A DNA stretch of 64,000 nt from Variovorax sp. OAS795. GTDB lineage: Bacteria; Pseudomonadota; Gammaproteobacteria; Burkholderiales; Burkholderiaceae_C. A program made the position numbers and the translations under genes. The DNA is taken from NCBI RefSeq assembly GCF_040546685.1, contig NZ_JBEPOH010000002.1, positions 1 through 64,000 on the forward strand, in the 5' to 3' direction. The first letter of the stretch is position 1; each line of letters starts with the position of its first letter. This document shows, piece after piece, positions 26,243-35,158 of this stretch. Under the pieces are notes generated by a model. That model made no database searches, had not been told where the DNA came from, and saw only the letters and a program-made list of their open reading frames with translations.

Positions 26243-27802
26243 ATGTCCCAACCAACGCAAGCCATCAGCGTCGAGCAGGTACGCAAGGCCTTCGGGCCGA
26301 CCGTGGCGCTCGAAAGCGTGACGTACAGCATCGCTGCCGGTAAGGTTCATGCGCTCCTGGGGGAGAACGGGGCGGGCAAGTCCACCTCGGTCAAGATCCT
26401 CAGCGGCCTGGTGCGCCCGGACAGCGGCGTGATCCGGCTGTTCGGCGACGAGGTGCGCATGAACAGCCCGCGCGATGCGCACAGGCTGGGCGTGCAGACA
26501 GCCTTCCAGGAGCTCACGCTGATCCCGGATCTCAGCGTGGCCGAGAACCTGCTGCTGCCCTACCAGCCGACCGGCCTTGGCGGCTTGCTGAACAAGAAGG
26601 CAGCGGAGGAGCGCGTGGCGGAAAGCCTCGCGAAGATGGGGCTGCACATGATCTCGCCGCGCGCCGAGGTGCGCTCGCTGGACTTGCCGCTGCGCCAGAA
26701 GATCGAGATCGCCAAGGCGGCGCTGCGCGAGCCCAAGGTCCTGCTGCTCGACGAGCCGACCTCGGCGCTGTCGGGTGAAGACATCGCGTGGCTGGGACAG
26801 ATCATCGCCCAGCAGAAGGCACGCGGCACGACGATCATCTTCATCACCCACCGCATGCCCGAGGTGCGCATGTTCTGCGACAGCCTCACCATCCTGCGCA
26901 ACGGCTGCAGCGTGGGCACCTTCGGCATCGACGAGATCTCGGACGAGGAGGTGATCGAGCAGATCATCGGCCGCTCGCTGGAGAAGACCTTCCCGCCCAA
27001 GCCGCCGGTGGACCGGAGCGCGCCGCCGGTGCTGGCGGTGCGCGAGCTGTCCGCGGGGCGGCTGCGCAACGCGTCGTTGTCGCTGCAGCCCGGCGAGGTG
27101 CTGGGCGTGGCAGGCCTCGCGGGGATGGGGCAGCTGGAGCTGTTCCTCTCGCTCTTCGGCGACGTGCCGGCCTGCGCGGGCACCATCACGGTGGACGGGC
27201 GCGAGGTGAAGATCGAATCGCCGCGCGATGCCATCGACGCCAGGCTGGGCATCACGCTCGTGCCCGAGGAACGCAAGACGGAGGCACTGTTCCTGCGCCT
27301 GGACGGACGGCAGAACACCGCGCTGCCGGTGCTCGACCGCTACACGCGCTTCGGGCTCATCGACAGCGAGGCCGAGGGCCTTGCCGTGGCCGGTGCCCTG
27401 GCGAAGGTGCAGGTCGCCGAACGCGCGTTGCACATGCCGGCCAGCGCCTTCAGCGGAGGCAACCAGCAGAAGATCGTCATGGCGAAGTGGCTGTTGGCAG
27501 GCGGGCGCGTGCTGCTGCTGTTCGACCCCACGCGCGGCGTCGACGTGGGGACCAAGCACGAGATCTACCTGCTCATCAACGAGTACGTGCGGGCGGGCGG
27601 TTCGGTCATCCTGTATTCGACCGAAATCGAGGAGGTGGTGCACCTGAGCCACCGCGTCGTCGTGTTCTACGGCGGCAGCATCGTGCGCGAGATCGACGGT
27701 GCGGTGGAGGCCATCTCGGAATCGGAAATCATGCGTGCGGCCCTCGGGAGCGCGCACACACACGGGGCCGAAACGGCGACCCGGAAGGCAGTTCAATCAT
27801 GA
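26243..27802 (+). CDS. Sugar-type ABC importer, double ATPase (RbsA/MglA-like)
   Basis: A 519-residue protein with two nucleotide-binding domains in tandem. N-domain: Walker A GENGAGKSTSVKIL, Walker B VLLLDEPTSALS, H-loop ITHRMPEVR; its signature is weak (SLDLPLRQKIEIA). C-domain: Walker A lost (GLAGMGQLELFL), as normal for RbsA, but signature FSGGNQQKIVMAKWLL and LFDPTRGVDVGTKHEI kept. Its last four bases (ATGA) overlap the permease start. It powers the one-chain permease. Confidence 0.95.
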   Translation: MSQPTQAISVEQVRKAFGPTVALESVTYSIAAGKVHALLGENGAGKSTSVKILSGLVRPDSGVIRLFGDEVRMNSPRDAHRLGVQTAFQELTLIPDLSVAENLLLPYQPTGLGGLLNKKAAEERVAESLAKMGLHMISPRAEVRSLDLPLRQKIEIAKAALREPKVLLLDEPTSALSGEDIAWLGQIIAQQKARGTTIIFITHRMPEVRMFCDSLTILRNGCSVGTFGIDEISDEEVIEQIIGRSLEKTFPPKPPVDRSAPPVLAVRELSAGRLRNASLSLQPGEVLGVAGLAGMGQLELFLSLFGDVPACAGTITVDGREVKIESPRDAIDARLGITLVPEERKTEALFLRLDGRQNTALPVLDRYTRFGLIDSEAEGLAVAGALAKVQVAERALHMPASAFSGGNQQKIVMAKWLLAGGRVLLLFDPTRGVDVGTKHEIYLLINEYVRAGGSVILYSTEIEEVVHLSHRVVVFYGGSIVREIDGAVEAISESEIMRAALGSAHTHGAETATRKAVQS

Positions 27803-29838
27803 GCAACACCGCAGTTGTTTCGTACGCCCAGCCGGCGGAATCGCCGCTGGCCCGATGGGCGCCGGGCCGGGCCAAGGGGCTCCTGATCGCGATCGCCGTG
27901 CTGGCGGTGCTGTTCGCGCTGGTCAATTTCCTGTCGGCCACGCGGCTCGCGTATCCCGACCTGCTCTATCTCTCGGCGGGCGGACTGACGCTCGCTGTGG
28001 CGGCGGTCGGCGCAACCATCGTCATCCTCACCGGCGGCTTCGACCTGAGTGCGGGCGCCGTGATCTCGCTGGTGAACGTGCTGGTGGCGGCCTACCTCAA
28101 CGATCACCCGGCTGCGCAAGGCACGGCGGTGCTCATCGGCCTGGGCGTGGGCGCGCTGGTGGGGGCGTTCAACGGATTCTTCGTGGCCGTGCTGCGCCTG
28201 CAGTCGATCGTGGTCACGCTGTCCACGATGTTCATCCTCACCGGTATCACGCTGGTGGTGATGGACAAGCCGGGTGGCATGGTGCCCGAGTCGTTCACCC
28301 GCTTCTTCACGGGCAGCGCGATCGAAGGGGTGCTGCCCGCGCCGGTCCTGGTGCTCGGGTTCGTGGTGCTGGCCTGGCTCGCCATCAAGAAGACGCGCTT
28401 CGGCACCGCACTCTATGCGGTCGGCAGCGACCAGGAGGCGGCCACGTACTCGGGCATCAACGTCGTGATGACGAAGCTCGGCGCCTACACGCTGGCCGGC
28501 CTGGCCTACGGCGCCGCCGGCGTGCTCGTCACGGCGCAGACCGCGACGGGAGACCCGCTGGTGGGCACGCCCCTGCTGCTGCAGATCTTCACCGCGGTGG
28601 TGCTGGGGGGCACGGTGCTGGGCGGCGGACGGGGCGGCTGCGTGGGCTCCGTGGTCGGCGCCTACAGCCTCATGCTGATCGTCAACATCCTGCTGGTGCT
28701 GAACGTGCCGGCCTACTACGGCACCATCGTGGAAGGCCTGGTCCTGATCGCCGCCGCACTCGGTACGACCGGTGTGTCGCGCGCGGATCTTGCGCACTGG
28801 TGGCGCCAGGCCTTCAAGCGTCGCCTCGCCCACTCGGCACGCTCGCGGCCGGTGGTGCGCCTGGTGGAGTCCGCGCGGCAGCTGCCTGCCGGCGCAAGCT
28901 GGCTCAAGACCAACGGCGTGGCGCTTCGCTACGTGCTGCCGGCCTATGTGTGCCTGCTGCTGATCATGCTCGCGACGCTCCTGCTCGGCCGCCCGATCGA
29001 CATCGGCTACCTGAACACCCTGATCCTGCTGGGGTCCTTCCTGGTGGTGCTGGCCCTGGGCCAGGGCACGGTCATCCTGACCGGCGGGCTGGACCTGTCG
29101 CTGCCCTGGACCATCGGGCTCTGCGGCATCCTGCTCGGCGGCTTTGCGCGCGGCAGCAATGAGGCCGCGCTGTGGGCCGTGCCATTGGTGCTTGCCATCG
29201 GGGTTGTGATCGGACTCGTCAACGGCCTGGCCATCGTGCTGTTCAAGCTTCCGCCGATCGTGGCCACCCTGGCGATGAACGGGCTCCTGCAGGGCATTGC
29301 GCTGCTCTACAGCAACGGCACGCCCGATGGCTTCGCGCCGCCCGCGCTCAAGTGGCTGATGAATGCGCGGATCGGGTCTTTCACACCGGTGGTGTTTGCC
29401 GTGATCCTGTTCGCGGCGGTAGGCATCGTGCTGCTGTCGCGCACGGTGTTCGGGCGGCATGTCTATGCGGTGGGCAACAGCCCCCGGGTGGCGCACCTGT
29501 CGGGCGTCAACGTCGGGCGCGTGACCATGAGCGTCTATGCCTTGAGCGGACTGTGCTCGGCGCTCGTCGGGGTGATGCTCACGGGTTTCGGTGGCCAGGC
29601 CAGCCTCGGCATGGGCGATCCCTACCTGCTGCCATCGATCGCCGTGGTCGTCATCGGCGGCACGCTCATCACCGGCGGGCGCGGCAAGTACGTCGGGATG
29701 ATCGGCGGCGTGCTGCTGCTCACGGCCCTCCAGACCTTGCTGGCCGGCACGATGATCCCGCCCTCAATCCGGGACGTGATCTACGGCGTGGTCATCCTGT
29801 GCGCGGTGGTGATGCTGCGCGAGCGGTCGACGCACTGA
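27799..29838 (+). CDS. Sugar-type ABC importer, two RbsC-like permeases fused in one chain
   Basis: A 679-residue inner-membrane protein made of two full BPD_transp_2 permease units. First unit, about residues 25-335: GATIVILTGGFDLSAGAVIS and VVLGGTVLGGGRGGCVGSVVG. Second unit, about 385-675: GQGTVILTGGLDLSLPWTIG and VVVIGGTLITGGRGKYVGMIG. The linker between them (about 338-383) is basic and polar. Usual RbsC proteins have about 320 residues and work as two chains; here the pair is covalent. There is no stop or frameshift between the halves. Start ATG 27799 overlaps the ATPase stop. Confidence 0.94.
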   Translation: MSNTAVVSYAQPAESPLARWAPGRAKGLLIAIAVLAVLFALVNFLSATRLAYPDLLYLSAGGLTLAVAAVGATIVILTGGFDLSAGAVISLVNVLVAAYLNDHPAAQGTAVLIGLGVGALVGAFNGFFVAVLRLQSIVVTLSTMFILTGITLVVMDKPGGMVPESFTRFFTGSAIEGVLPAPVLVLGFVVLAWLAIKKTRFGTALYAVGSDQEAATYSGINVVMTKLGAYTLAGLAYGAAGVLVTAQTATGDPLVGTPLLLQIFTAVVLGGTVLGGGRGGCVGSVVGAYSLMLIVNILLVLNVPAYYGTIVEGLVLIAAALGTTGVSRADLAHWWRQAFKRRLAHSARSRPVVRLVESARQLPAGASWLKTNGVALRYVLPAYVCLLLIMLATLLLGRPIDIGYLNTLILLGSFLVVLALGQGTVILTGGLDLSLPWTIGLCGILLGGFARGSNEAALWAVPLVLAIGVVIGLVNGLAIVLFKLPPIVATLAMNGLLQGIALLYSNGTPDGFAPPALKWLMNARIGSFTPVVFAVILFAAVGIVLLSRTVFGRHVYAVGNSPRVAHLSGVNVGRVTMSVYALSGLCSALVGVMLTGFGGQASLGMGDPYLLPSIAVVVIGGTLITGGRGKYVGMIGGVLLLTALQTLLAGTMIPPSIRDVIYGVVILCAVVMLRERSTH

Positions 29839-29973
29839 GCGGTTGCCCTACTCGAAGTATCAAGGCGCATCTCGGCGCACCCTCGAAGGGTTGCCGGCGA
29901 TGCGGGCAAGCGGGACCTGGATCTCCCCGCTGCCATCCGGTCGGTTGACGATCCCATAACTCGGAGACACATC

Positions 29974-31188
29974 ATGTTCAAACTTTCAGACAAGGCCTGG
30001 TGGGAACGGTACATCGCGGAACTCAACGCCGATCGCCACTGGACCCAGGCCGCCAAGTATTTCAGCGGGCAGATCCAGTTCAATCACGACAAGGGCCATT
30101 CGACCTTGTCCGTCGTCGCCGGCCGCGCGGTCGCGGCGTTTCCGGAAGGGATTCCGCTCGGCGCAGAGATCGAGGTCGGCGGGCCCGACGAGGAATGGCA
30201 GCGCGTGCTCGACGGCAAGATCGATTGGTTCGAGGCGCTCTCACCGGGCCTCGGCCGCCTGGCGCTGTCGGGCAACACGGTCGCCGCCTGGCGCTATGTC
30301 GATGTGATGGCCCGGGCCTTCGATGCCATGAAGCGGGTCGACAAGCCCGTGCCCGGCGAGGCGCCCTCGTACTCGCCGGCGGGCAAAGTCTCGGGCAAGG
30401 AGATCACGGGCCACTACGTCGTCGTCGATGGCATCCGCGTCTACTACGAAGAAGCGGGCGAGGGCGATCCGATCATCTGCTTCCACGCGGCATCGCAGGA
30501 CACGCTGATGTACCGGCATGTGCTCGAAGGCCTGTCCGACAGCTATCGCGTCATCGCCGTCGATGCGCCGGGCCACTCCAAGTCGGAGCTGCCCGCGGAG
30601 GGCCCGTTCCAGAGCCTCACGCGCCATGCCGAGTTCAACGAGAAGCTCATGGACAAGCTCGGCCTCGTGAAGCCCGCGATCATCGGTTGCTCCATGGGCG
30701 GCAACCTGGTGCTGGAGCTGGGCGCGCGCCGGCCCGACGCCTACAGCGCGATCGTCTCGGCCGAAGGCGCGGACTACACGCCGACGGTTTCCGAGTTCTT
30801 CCTCGACATGCTCTTGATGAACGGCACCGACATCATCGGCGCCTGGTCGCGCTCCATGACCGGCCATCGCACGCCGCCGGACCGCGCACGCGACGTGGTG
30901 TGGCAGATCTCCCGCACCACGCCCGAAGTGATGCGCGGCGACCTGACCGGCTATGGCAATTTCGACAAGCGCGGCGAGGTCGGAAAGATCAAGGCGCCTG
31001 TGCTGCTGCTGCGCGGCGATGCCGATTGGCTGGTCTACCAGAGCAAGGTCGAGGAGACCGCGTCGCGCATTCCCGGCAGCCGGATCGCCGTGCTCGCGGG
31101 CACCGGGCACTACCCGATGACCGAGAACCCGCTCGAGTTCTGCGAGACGGTGCGGGCCTTTCTCCAGAAGGCCGGCGCCGGCCATTGA
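29974..31188 (+). CDS. Alpha/beta-hydrolase with N-terminal SCP2-like domain
   Basis: A 404-residue protein. Residues about 10-120 look like an SCP2/lipid-carrier-type domain (YFSGQIQFNHDKGHSTLSVV, GPDEEWQRVLDGKIDWFEAL). Residues about 145-400 form an alpha/beta-hydrolase with nucleophile Ser240 in GCSMGGNL, an acid residue around LLRGDADWL, and the catalytic His in GTGHYPMTE. The combination would hold a lipophilic ligand and hydrolyse its ester or C-C bond; the substrate is unknown. It follows the permease by 135 bp and starts a run of three hydrolase genes. Confidence 0.88.
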   Translation: MFKLSDKAWWERYIAELNADRHWTQAAKYFSGQIQFNHDKGHSTLSVVAGRAVAAFPEGIPLGAEIEVGGPDEEWQRVLDGKIDWFEALSPGLGRLALSGNTVAAWRYVDVMARAFDAMKRVDKPVPGEAPSYSPAGKVSGKEITGHYVVVDGIRVYYEEAGEGDPIICFHAASQDTLMYRHVLEGLSDSYRVIAVDAPGHSKSELPAEGPFQSLTRHAEFNEKLMDKLGLVKPAIIGCSMGGNLVLELGARRPDAYSAIVSAEGADYTPTVSEFFLDMLLMNGTDIIGAWSRSMTGHRTPPDRARDVVWQISRTTPEVMRGDLTGYGNFDKRGEVGKIKAPVLLLRGDADWLVYQSKVEETASRIPGSRIAVLAGTGHYPMTENPLEFCETVRAFLQKAGAGH

Positions 31189-31214
31189 ACCCATCGGAAA
31201 ACGGAGAAATCTTC

Positions 31215-32036
31215 ATGGCACAAGGCACTCGCAAAGAAATCAACGGCACGACACTCTGGGTCGAGGACACGGGGGAGAGCGATCTTCCCGTCATCCTCTG
31301 CCTGCACTCCTGCTTCCTGGACGGCACCATGTTCGACGGCCTGGTCAAGGCGGCCGAAGGCAAGTTCAGGGTCGTTCGCCCCGACTTCCGCGGCCAGGGC
31401 AAGAGCGCGATCGAGGACGTGGACATCATCAGCATGGACCAGTGCGCGGACGACATGCAGGCGCTGATCGACGCCATGGGGCTCCAATCGATCAACGTGA
31501 TGGCCCAGTCGATGGGCGGGGACGTTGCATTCCGCCTCATCGCGCGGCGGCAGGACCTGTTCCGTTCGCTGGTGGTCGCCGGCTCGTCGGCGTGCGGCGA
31601 ACCGCCCGATCAGGGCGCACTCTTCGCGCAGTGGGTGGTCGATGCCGGCCGGCAAGGCTTCACGGGCGAGATCCTGGAGATGACGATGCGCGTGATGTTC
31701 GGCGAAACCACCCGCCAGGACCCCGCCAAGCAGGAGATGGTGGCTTACTGGCGCGAGCGCATCGCGGCCCTGCCGAAGTCGCTGCGTCCTGCGATGAAGG
31801 GCGTCATGCATCGGGAGAGCTCGGTCGACTTGCTGCCGTCCATCCAGATCCCGGTGCTGATCATCAACGGCGAAGAAGACATGCCGCGTCCGCCCGCGTG
31901 GTCGGACCAGATGAAGGCCGAGCTGCCGAATGCGAAGCTGATCCGGCTGAAGAAGATCGGCCACAGCCCCACGCTGGAAGCCCCGGAGATCGTGCTGCCC
32001 GAGATCGTCGGCTTCTTCTCCGATCCGCGGGTCTGA
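31215..32036 (+). CDS. Alpha/beta-hydrolase (esterase/C-C hydrolase type)
   Basis: A 273-residue hydrolase: oxyanion region CLHSCFLDGTMF, nucleophile Ser in AQSMGGDVAFR, acid Asp near INGEEDMPRPP, His in KIGHSPTLEAPE. It starts 26 bp after the preceding hydrolase gene with GGAGAAAT ahead of ATG 31215. Belongs to the proline-iminopeptidase, haloperoxidase and meta-cleavage-hydrolase type superfamily. Probably acts in sequence with its neighbours on the same ester or lactone substrate (inference). Confidence 0.92.
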   Translation: MAQGTRKEINGTTLWVEDTGESDLPVILCLHSCFLDGTMFDGLVKAAEGKFRVVRPDFRGQGKSAIEDVDIISMDQCADDMQALIDAMGLQSINVMAQSMGGDVAFRLIARRQDLFRSLVVAGSSACGEPPDQGALFAQWVVDAGRQGFTGEILEMTMRVMFGETTRQDPAKQEMVAYWRERIAALPKSLRPAMKGVMHRESSVDLLPSIQIPVLIINGEEDMPRPPAWSDQMKAELPNAKLIRLKKIGHSPTLEAPEIVLPEIVGFFSDPRV

Positions 32037-32074
32037 GGCCCGGCCTTGTTTTTCCACCCAACCGGAGAGTATCG

Positions 32075-33010
32075 ATGCTGACCCAGGAAGCGCGGGCATT
32101 CGTGAAGCAATGGAGCGAGAGCCTGCAGGACCTCGGACCTATGCTGACAGGCGAGAACAAGACGGTGTCGCTGGACCAGATCCGGGCCGCCTACAACGGC
32201 ATGCTGGCGCAGAACCCTGCTCCGCCGGGCATCACGTTCGAGCATGTCGTGATGGGCGGGGTGCCGGGCCAGGTCGCGATCCCCGACGTCGTCGGGACCG
32301 ACGCGATCGTTGTCTACATCCATGGGGGCGCCTACATCGTGGGCGGGCCGGACGGCTACCACGGCATCGGCGGCCACCTGGCGAAGATGCTGGGCGCCAA
32401 GGTGTTCCTGCCGGACTACCGGCTCGCGCCCGAGCACCCGTTCCCGGTCCCCATCGACGACACCCTGCGGTTCTACAAGGGCCTGCTCGATGCGGGGCAT
32501 CCGGCCCGCAGCATCGTCTTTGCCGGCGAGTCCGCCGGGGGCGCAATGACCGTGACGGTGATGGTGGCGGCCCGCAACGCCGGCTTGCCGTTGCCGGCGG
32601 GTGGCGTGGCGATTTCGCCCTGGGCCAACCTGGAGCACACGGGCATCTCGATGACGAACCGGGAAACCATCGACCCCTTGAACAGCAAGGCCGGCCTCGT
32701 GTTCCTGGCCAACGTGTTCCTGCATGGCGCCTTGCCGAATCATCCGATGGCATCGCCCGTCTTTGCCGATGTGACGGGCCTGCCGCCCATCATGGTGCAG
32801 ATGGGCGAGGCGGAACTGATGCTCACCGACGGCATGCGCCTGGCGACGCACCTTGCCGAGAACCGTGTGCGCATGACGCTCGAAGTCTGGCCCCACATGT
32901 TCCATGCCTGGCACTTCGTTGCAAGCTTGCAGCCTGAAGCGCGGCAGGCCCTGGAGAGCGCCGCATCGTTCATGCAGCAGTGCCTGCGCGATGCCGGCAA
33001 GCCGTCCTGA
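32075..33010 (+). CDS. Alpha/beta-hydrolase, hormone-sensitive-lipase family
   Basis: A 311-residue esterase of the HSL group: oxyanion motif YIHGGAYIVGGPDG, YRLAPEHPFP, nucleophile Ser in GESAGGAMT and His in HMFHAWHF. Start ATG 32075 (MLTQEARAFVKQW) follows GGAGAG. Third hydrolase in a row, and of a different family branch from the first two, so the operon supplies three distinct hydrolytic activities. Confidence 0.93.
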   Translation: MLTQEARAFVKQWSESLQDLGPMLTGENKTVSLDQIRAAYNGMLAQNPAPPGITFEHVVMGGVPGQVAIPDVVGTDAIVVYIHGGAYIVGGPDGYHGIGGHLAKMLGAKVFLPDYRLAPEHPFPVPIDDTLRFYKGLLDAGHPARSIVFAGESAGGAMTVTVMVAARNAGLPLPAGGVAISPWANLEHTGISMTNRETIDPLNSKAGLVFLANVFLHGALPNHPMASPVFADVTGLPPIMVQMGEAELMLTDGMRLATHLAENRVRMTLEVWPHMFHAWHFVASLQPEARQALESAASFMQQCLRDAGKPS

Positions 33011-33053
33011 CCGCCGGCCGGCAAGGCGGGCACCTCGCCGGCTGGCGCAAGGC

Positions 33054-35048
33054 CTAGCGTGAGAAGTCGGCCACGACCTTGCCGATGCGCGGGCCGGTGC
33101 GGTTGCGCTCGATGGCGGCGGGAAGGTCGTTGAAGCCCACCACTTCGGCCAACTTCGGGCGCAGCGAGCCTTGGGCGATCTCCGCCACCAGCCGTTCGAG
33201 CAGGGGCGCATCCGCCTTGTTCATGAACCACAGCCCGCGGCGGCCGGGCGGCGTGCGCGCCAGGATGTCGGGCGACGACGTGCCGACGATCGCGCCGTCC
33301 TTCGAGAGCACCTGCCACGAGCGGTCGAGCACGTCGCCACCGACGTAGTCGAGCACCAGGTCGATGTCCCGCGCCACCGATTCGAAGCGTTCGCTCCGGT
33401 AGTCGATGACGTGGGCCGCGCCGAGGCTTCGAACGTAGCCGATGTGCGCCGTCGACGCGGTGGCGAAGACCTCGGCGCCCGCGCGCCTGGCGTACTGCAC
33501 GGCATAGCCGCCCAGCCCTCCGGCCGCGCCGTGGATCAGGATGCGCTGGCCCGCGGCAATCGGCCCCGCATGGTGCAGGCTCTGCCAGGCGGCCACGGCC
33601 GCGACGGGAATGCCGGCCGCCTGGACGTCGTCCAGGCTGTGCGGCGTGCGCACCAGGTTCGCCTCGTCGACGGCCACGAAATCGGCATAGGCACCGAGCC
33701 CGCCGAGCGGCCCCATCACGCGATCGCCCACGCGAAAGCGCGAAGCACCCGGGCCGAGCGCTTCGACGACGCCCGCAAGCTCGATGCCCAGCACGGCGGG
33801 CAGTTGAAGCGGGAAAGCCTCCCGCACGAAGCCTTCGCGAACTTTCCAGTCGAGGCCGTTGATGCCGGCGGCTCGCACGCGGACCAGGACCTGGCCCGGT
33901 CCGGCTGCGGGCCGCGCAATCTCGGCGACTTCGGCGGAAGCGGCACTGCCATAGGCGCGGAAGAGCACAGCGCGTTGAAGCGGGTCCGCTGCACCCAGCG
34001 CCGGGTAGTCGGTGTAGCCCTCTGCGCCGCCGCCATAGAAGGTGGCGGGATCCGCTTCGTTCATCGGTGCATTGGTCTTCAGGCGTTCGACGAAATCCGG
34101 GTTGGCGAGCACCCCCTGCCCGTACGACTCCAGTTCGGCCAGGCCCGAGGCCACGTCGGCGCCGATCTGTTCGCGCGCGCGTCCCGGCCGGTTCACGATG
34201 AGCGCACCGCGCCAGAGCCGGCGGATGTCCGCGAGCATCGCCTCGTCGCCCGTGTGCATCACATGCACGTAGGCCAGGCCCAGCTTGTCCAGCTCGGCCA
34301 CCAGGTAGCGGTACAGCGCGGGCCCTTGGGGACCCTCGTCGATGCCCCCGAGCCTTGCGCCGGGCGACAGGCGAATGGCGGTCCGGTCCGCGCCGATCTC
34401 CTCTGCGATGGCCGCGGCCACCTCGATGGCAAAGCGTGCCCGGTTCTCGATCGGTCCGCCGTAGGCGTCGGCACGGTCGTTGGCGCTCGGGGCGAAGAAC
34501 TGCTGGACCAGGTAGCCATTGGCACCGTGGATCTCGACGCCGTCGGCACCGGCTTCGATAGCCCGGCGCGCGGCATGCCGGAAGTCCGCCACGGTCTGGC
34601 GGATCTCGTCGGTCGTCAGCGCGCGCGGCGCGGGAATGGGCTGCATGCCGGTCATGGTGAACATCTGTGTGTCGGGTGCGATGGCGGAGGGCGCCACGGC
34701 CTGCCGATGGTGCGGCGTGTTGTCGGGGTGGGACATGCGCCCCGCGTGCATCAGCTGGATGAAGAGATGCGCGCCCTTGTCATGAACGGCCTGCGTGACG
34801 GCCTTCCAGCCTGCGACGTGGGCGTCGGTGTAGATGCCGGGCGTGGCGAGGTAGCCCTGCGCGTCGTCGGAAGGCTGCGTGCCCTCGGTGACGATCAGGC
34901 CGACACCGGCACGCTGGGCGTAGTAGGTGGCGGCGGCGAGGCCGGGCGTGCCGTCGGGCCGGGCGCGCGAACGCGTCATCGGTGCCATGGCGAGGCGGTT
35001 GGACAGTGTGTAGCGTCCGAGGCTGAAGGGGCTGAACAGGGGTTGCAT
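33054..35048 (-). CDS. Old Yellow Enzyme fused to MDR-type quinone oxidoreductase
   Basis: A 664-residue fusion. Residues 1 to about 360: FMN-dependent ene-reductase of the OYE/NemA type (LAMAPMTRSRA, QLMHAGRMSHP, and EIHGANGYLVQQFFAPSAND with the His/Asn pair that binds the activating carbonyl, then YGGPIENRARF). Residues about 385-664: zinc-free medium-chain reductase (RVRAAGINGLDWKVREG, HGAAGGLGGYAVQYARRAGA as NADPH site). Each half is full length. The frame extends upstream, but MQPLFSPFSLG at ATG 35048 is the OYE start. Both halves reduce activated C=C bonds or quinones. Divergent from a LysR gene that probably controls it. Confidence 0.93.
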   Translation of the reverse strand: MQPLFSPFSLGRYTLSNRLAMAPMTRSRARPDGTPGLAAATYYAQRAGVGLIVTEGTQPSDDAQGYLATPGIYTDAHVAGWKAVTQAVHDKGAHLFIQLMHAGRMSHPDNTPHHRQAVAPSAIAPDTQMFTMTGMQPIPAPRALTTDEIRQTVADFRHAARRAIEAGADGVEIHGANGYLVQQFFAPSANDRADAYGGPIENRARFAIEVAAAIAEEIGADRTAIRLSPGARLGGIDEGPQGPALYRYLVAELDKLGLAYVHVMHTGDEAMLADIRRLWRGALIVNRPGRAREQIGADVASGLAELESYGQGVLANPDFVERLKTNAPMNEADPATFYGGGAEGYTDYPALGAADPLQRAVLFRAYGSAASAEVAEIARPAAGPGQVLVRVRAAGINGLDWKVREGFVREAFPLQLPAVLGIELAGVVEALGPGASRFRVGDRVMGPLGGLGAYADFVAVDEANLVRTPHSLDDVQAAGIPVAAVAAWQSLHHAGPIAAGQRILIHGAAGGLGGYAVQYARRAGAEVFATASTAHIGYVRSLGAAHVIDYRSERFESVARDIDLVLDYVGGDVLDRSWQVLSKDGAIVGTSSPDILARTPPGRRGLWFMNKADAPLLERLVAEIAQGSLRPKLAEVVGFNDLPAAIERNRTGPRIGKVVADFSR

Positions 35049-35158
35049 GAGGGGTCTCTTGTCGGGTTGGGGAATCAGGAAACCCGATCTTGGATTAGGC
35101 CAACTGTGAGATAAAGATGGTCTCGTGAGAATCATTGATCCACATATGGCGCAATAGC

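Noticed and set aside
35109..35124. GAGA-N8-TCTC in the OYE/LysR spacer as a LysR operator
   Set aside because: Only four paired bases and no second copy; not distinguishable from chance.
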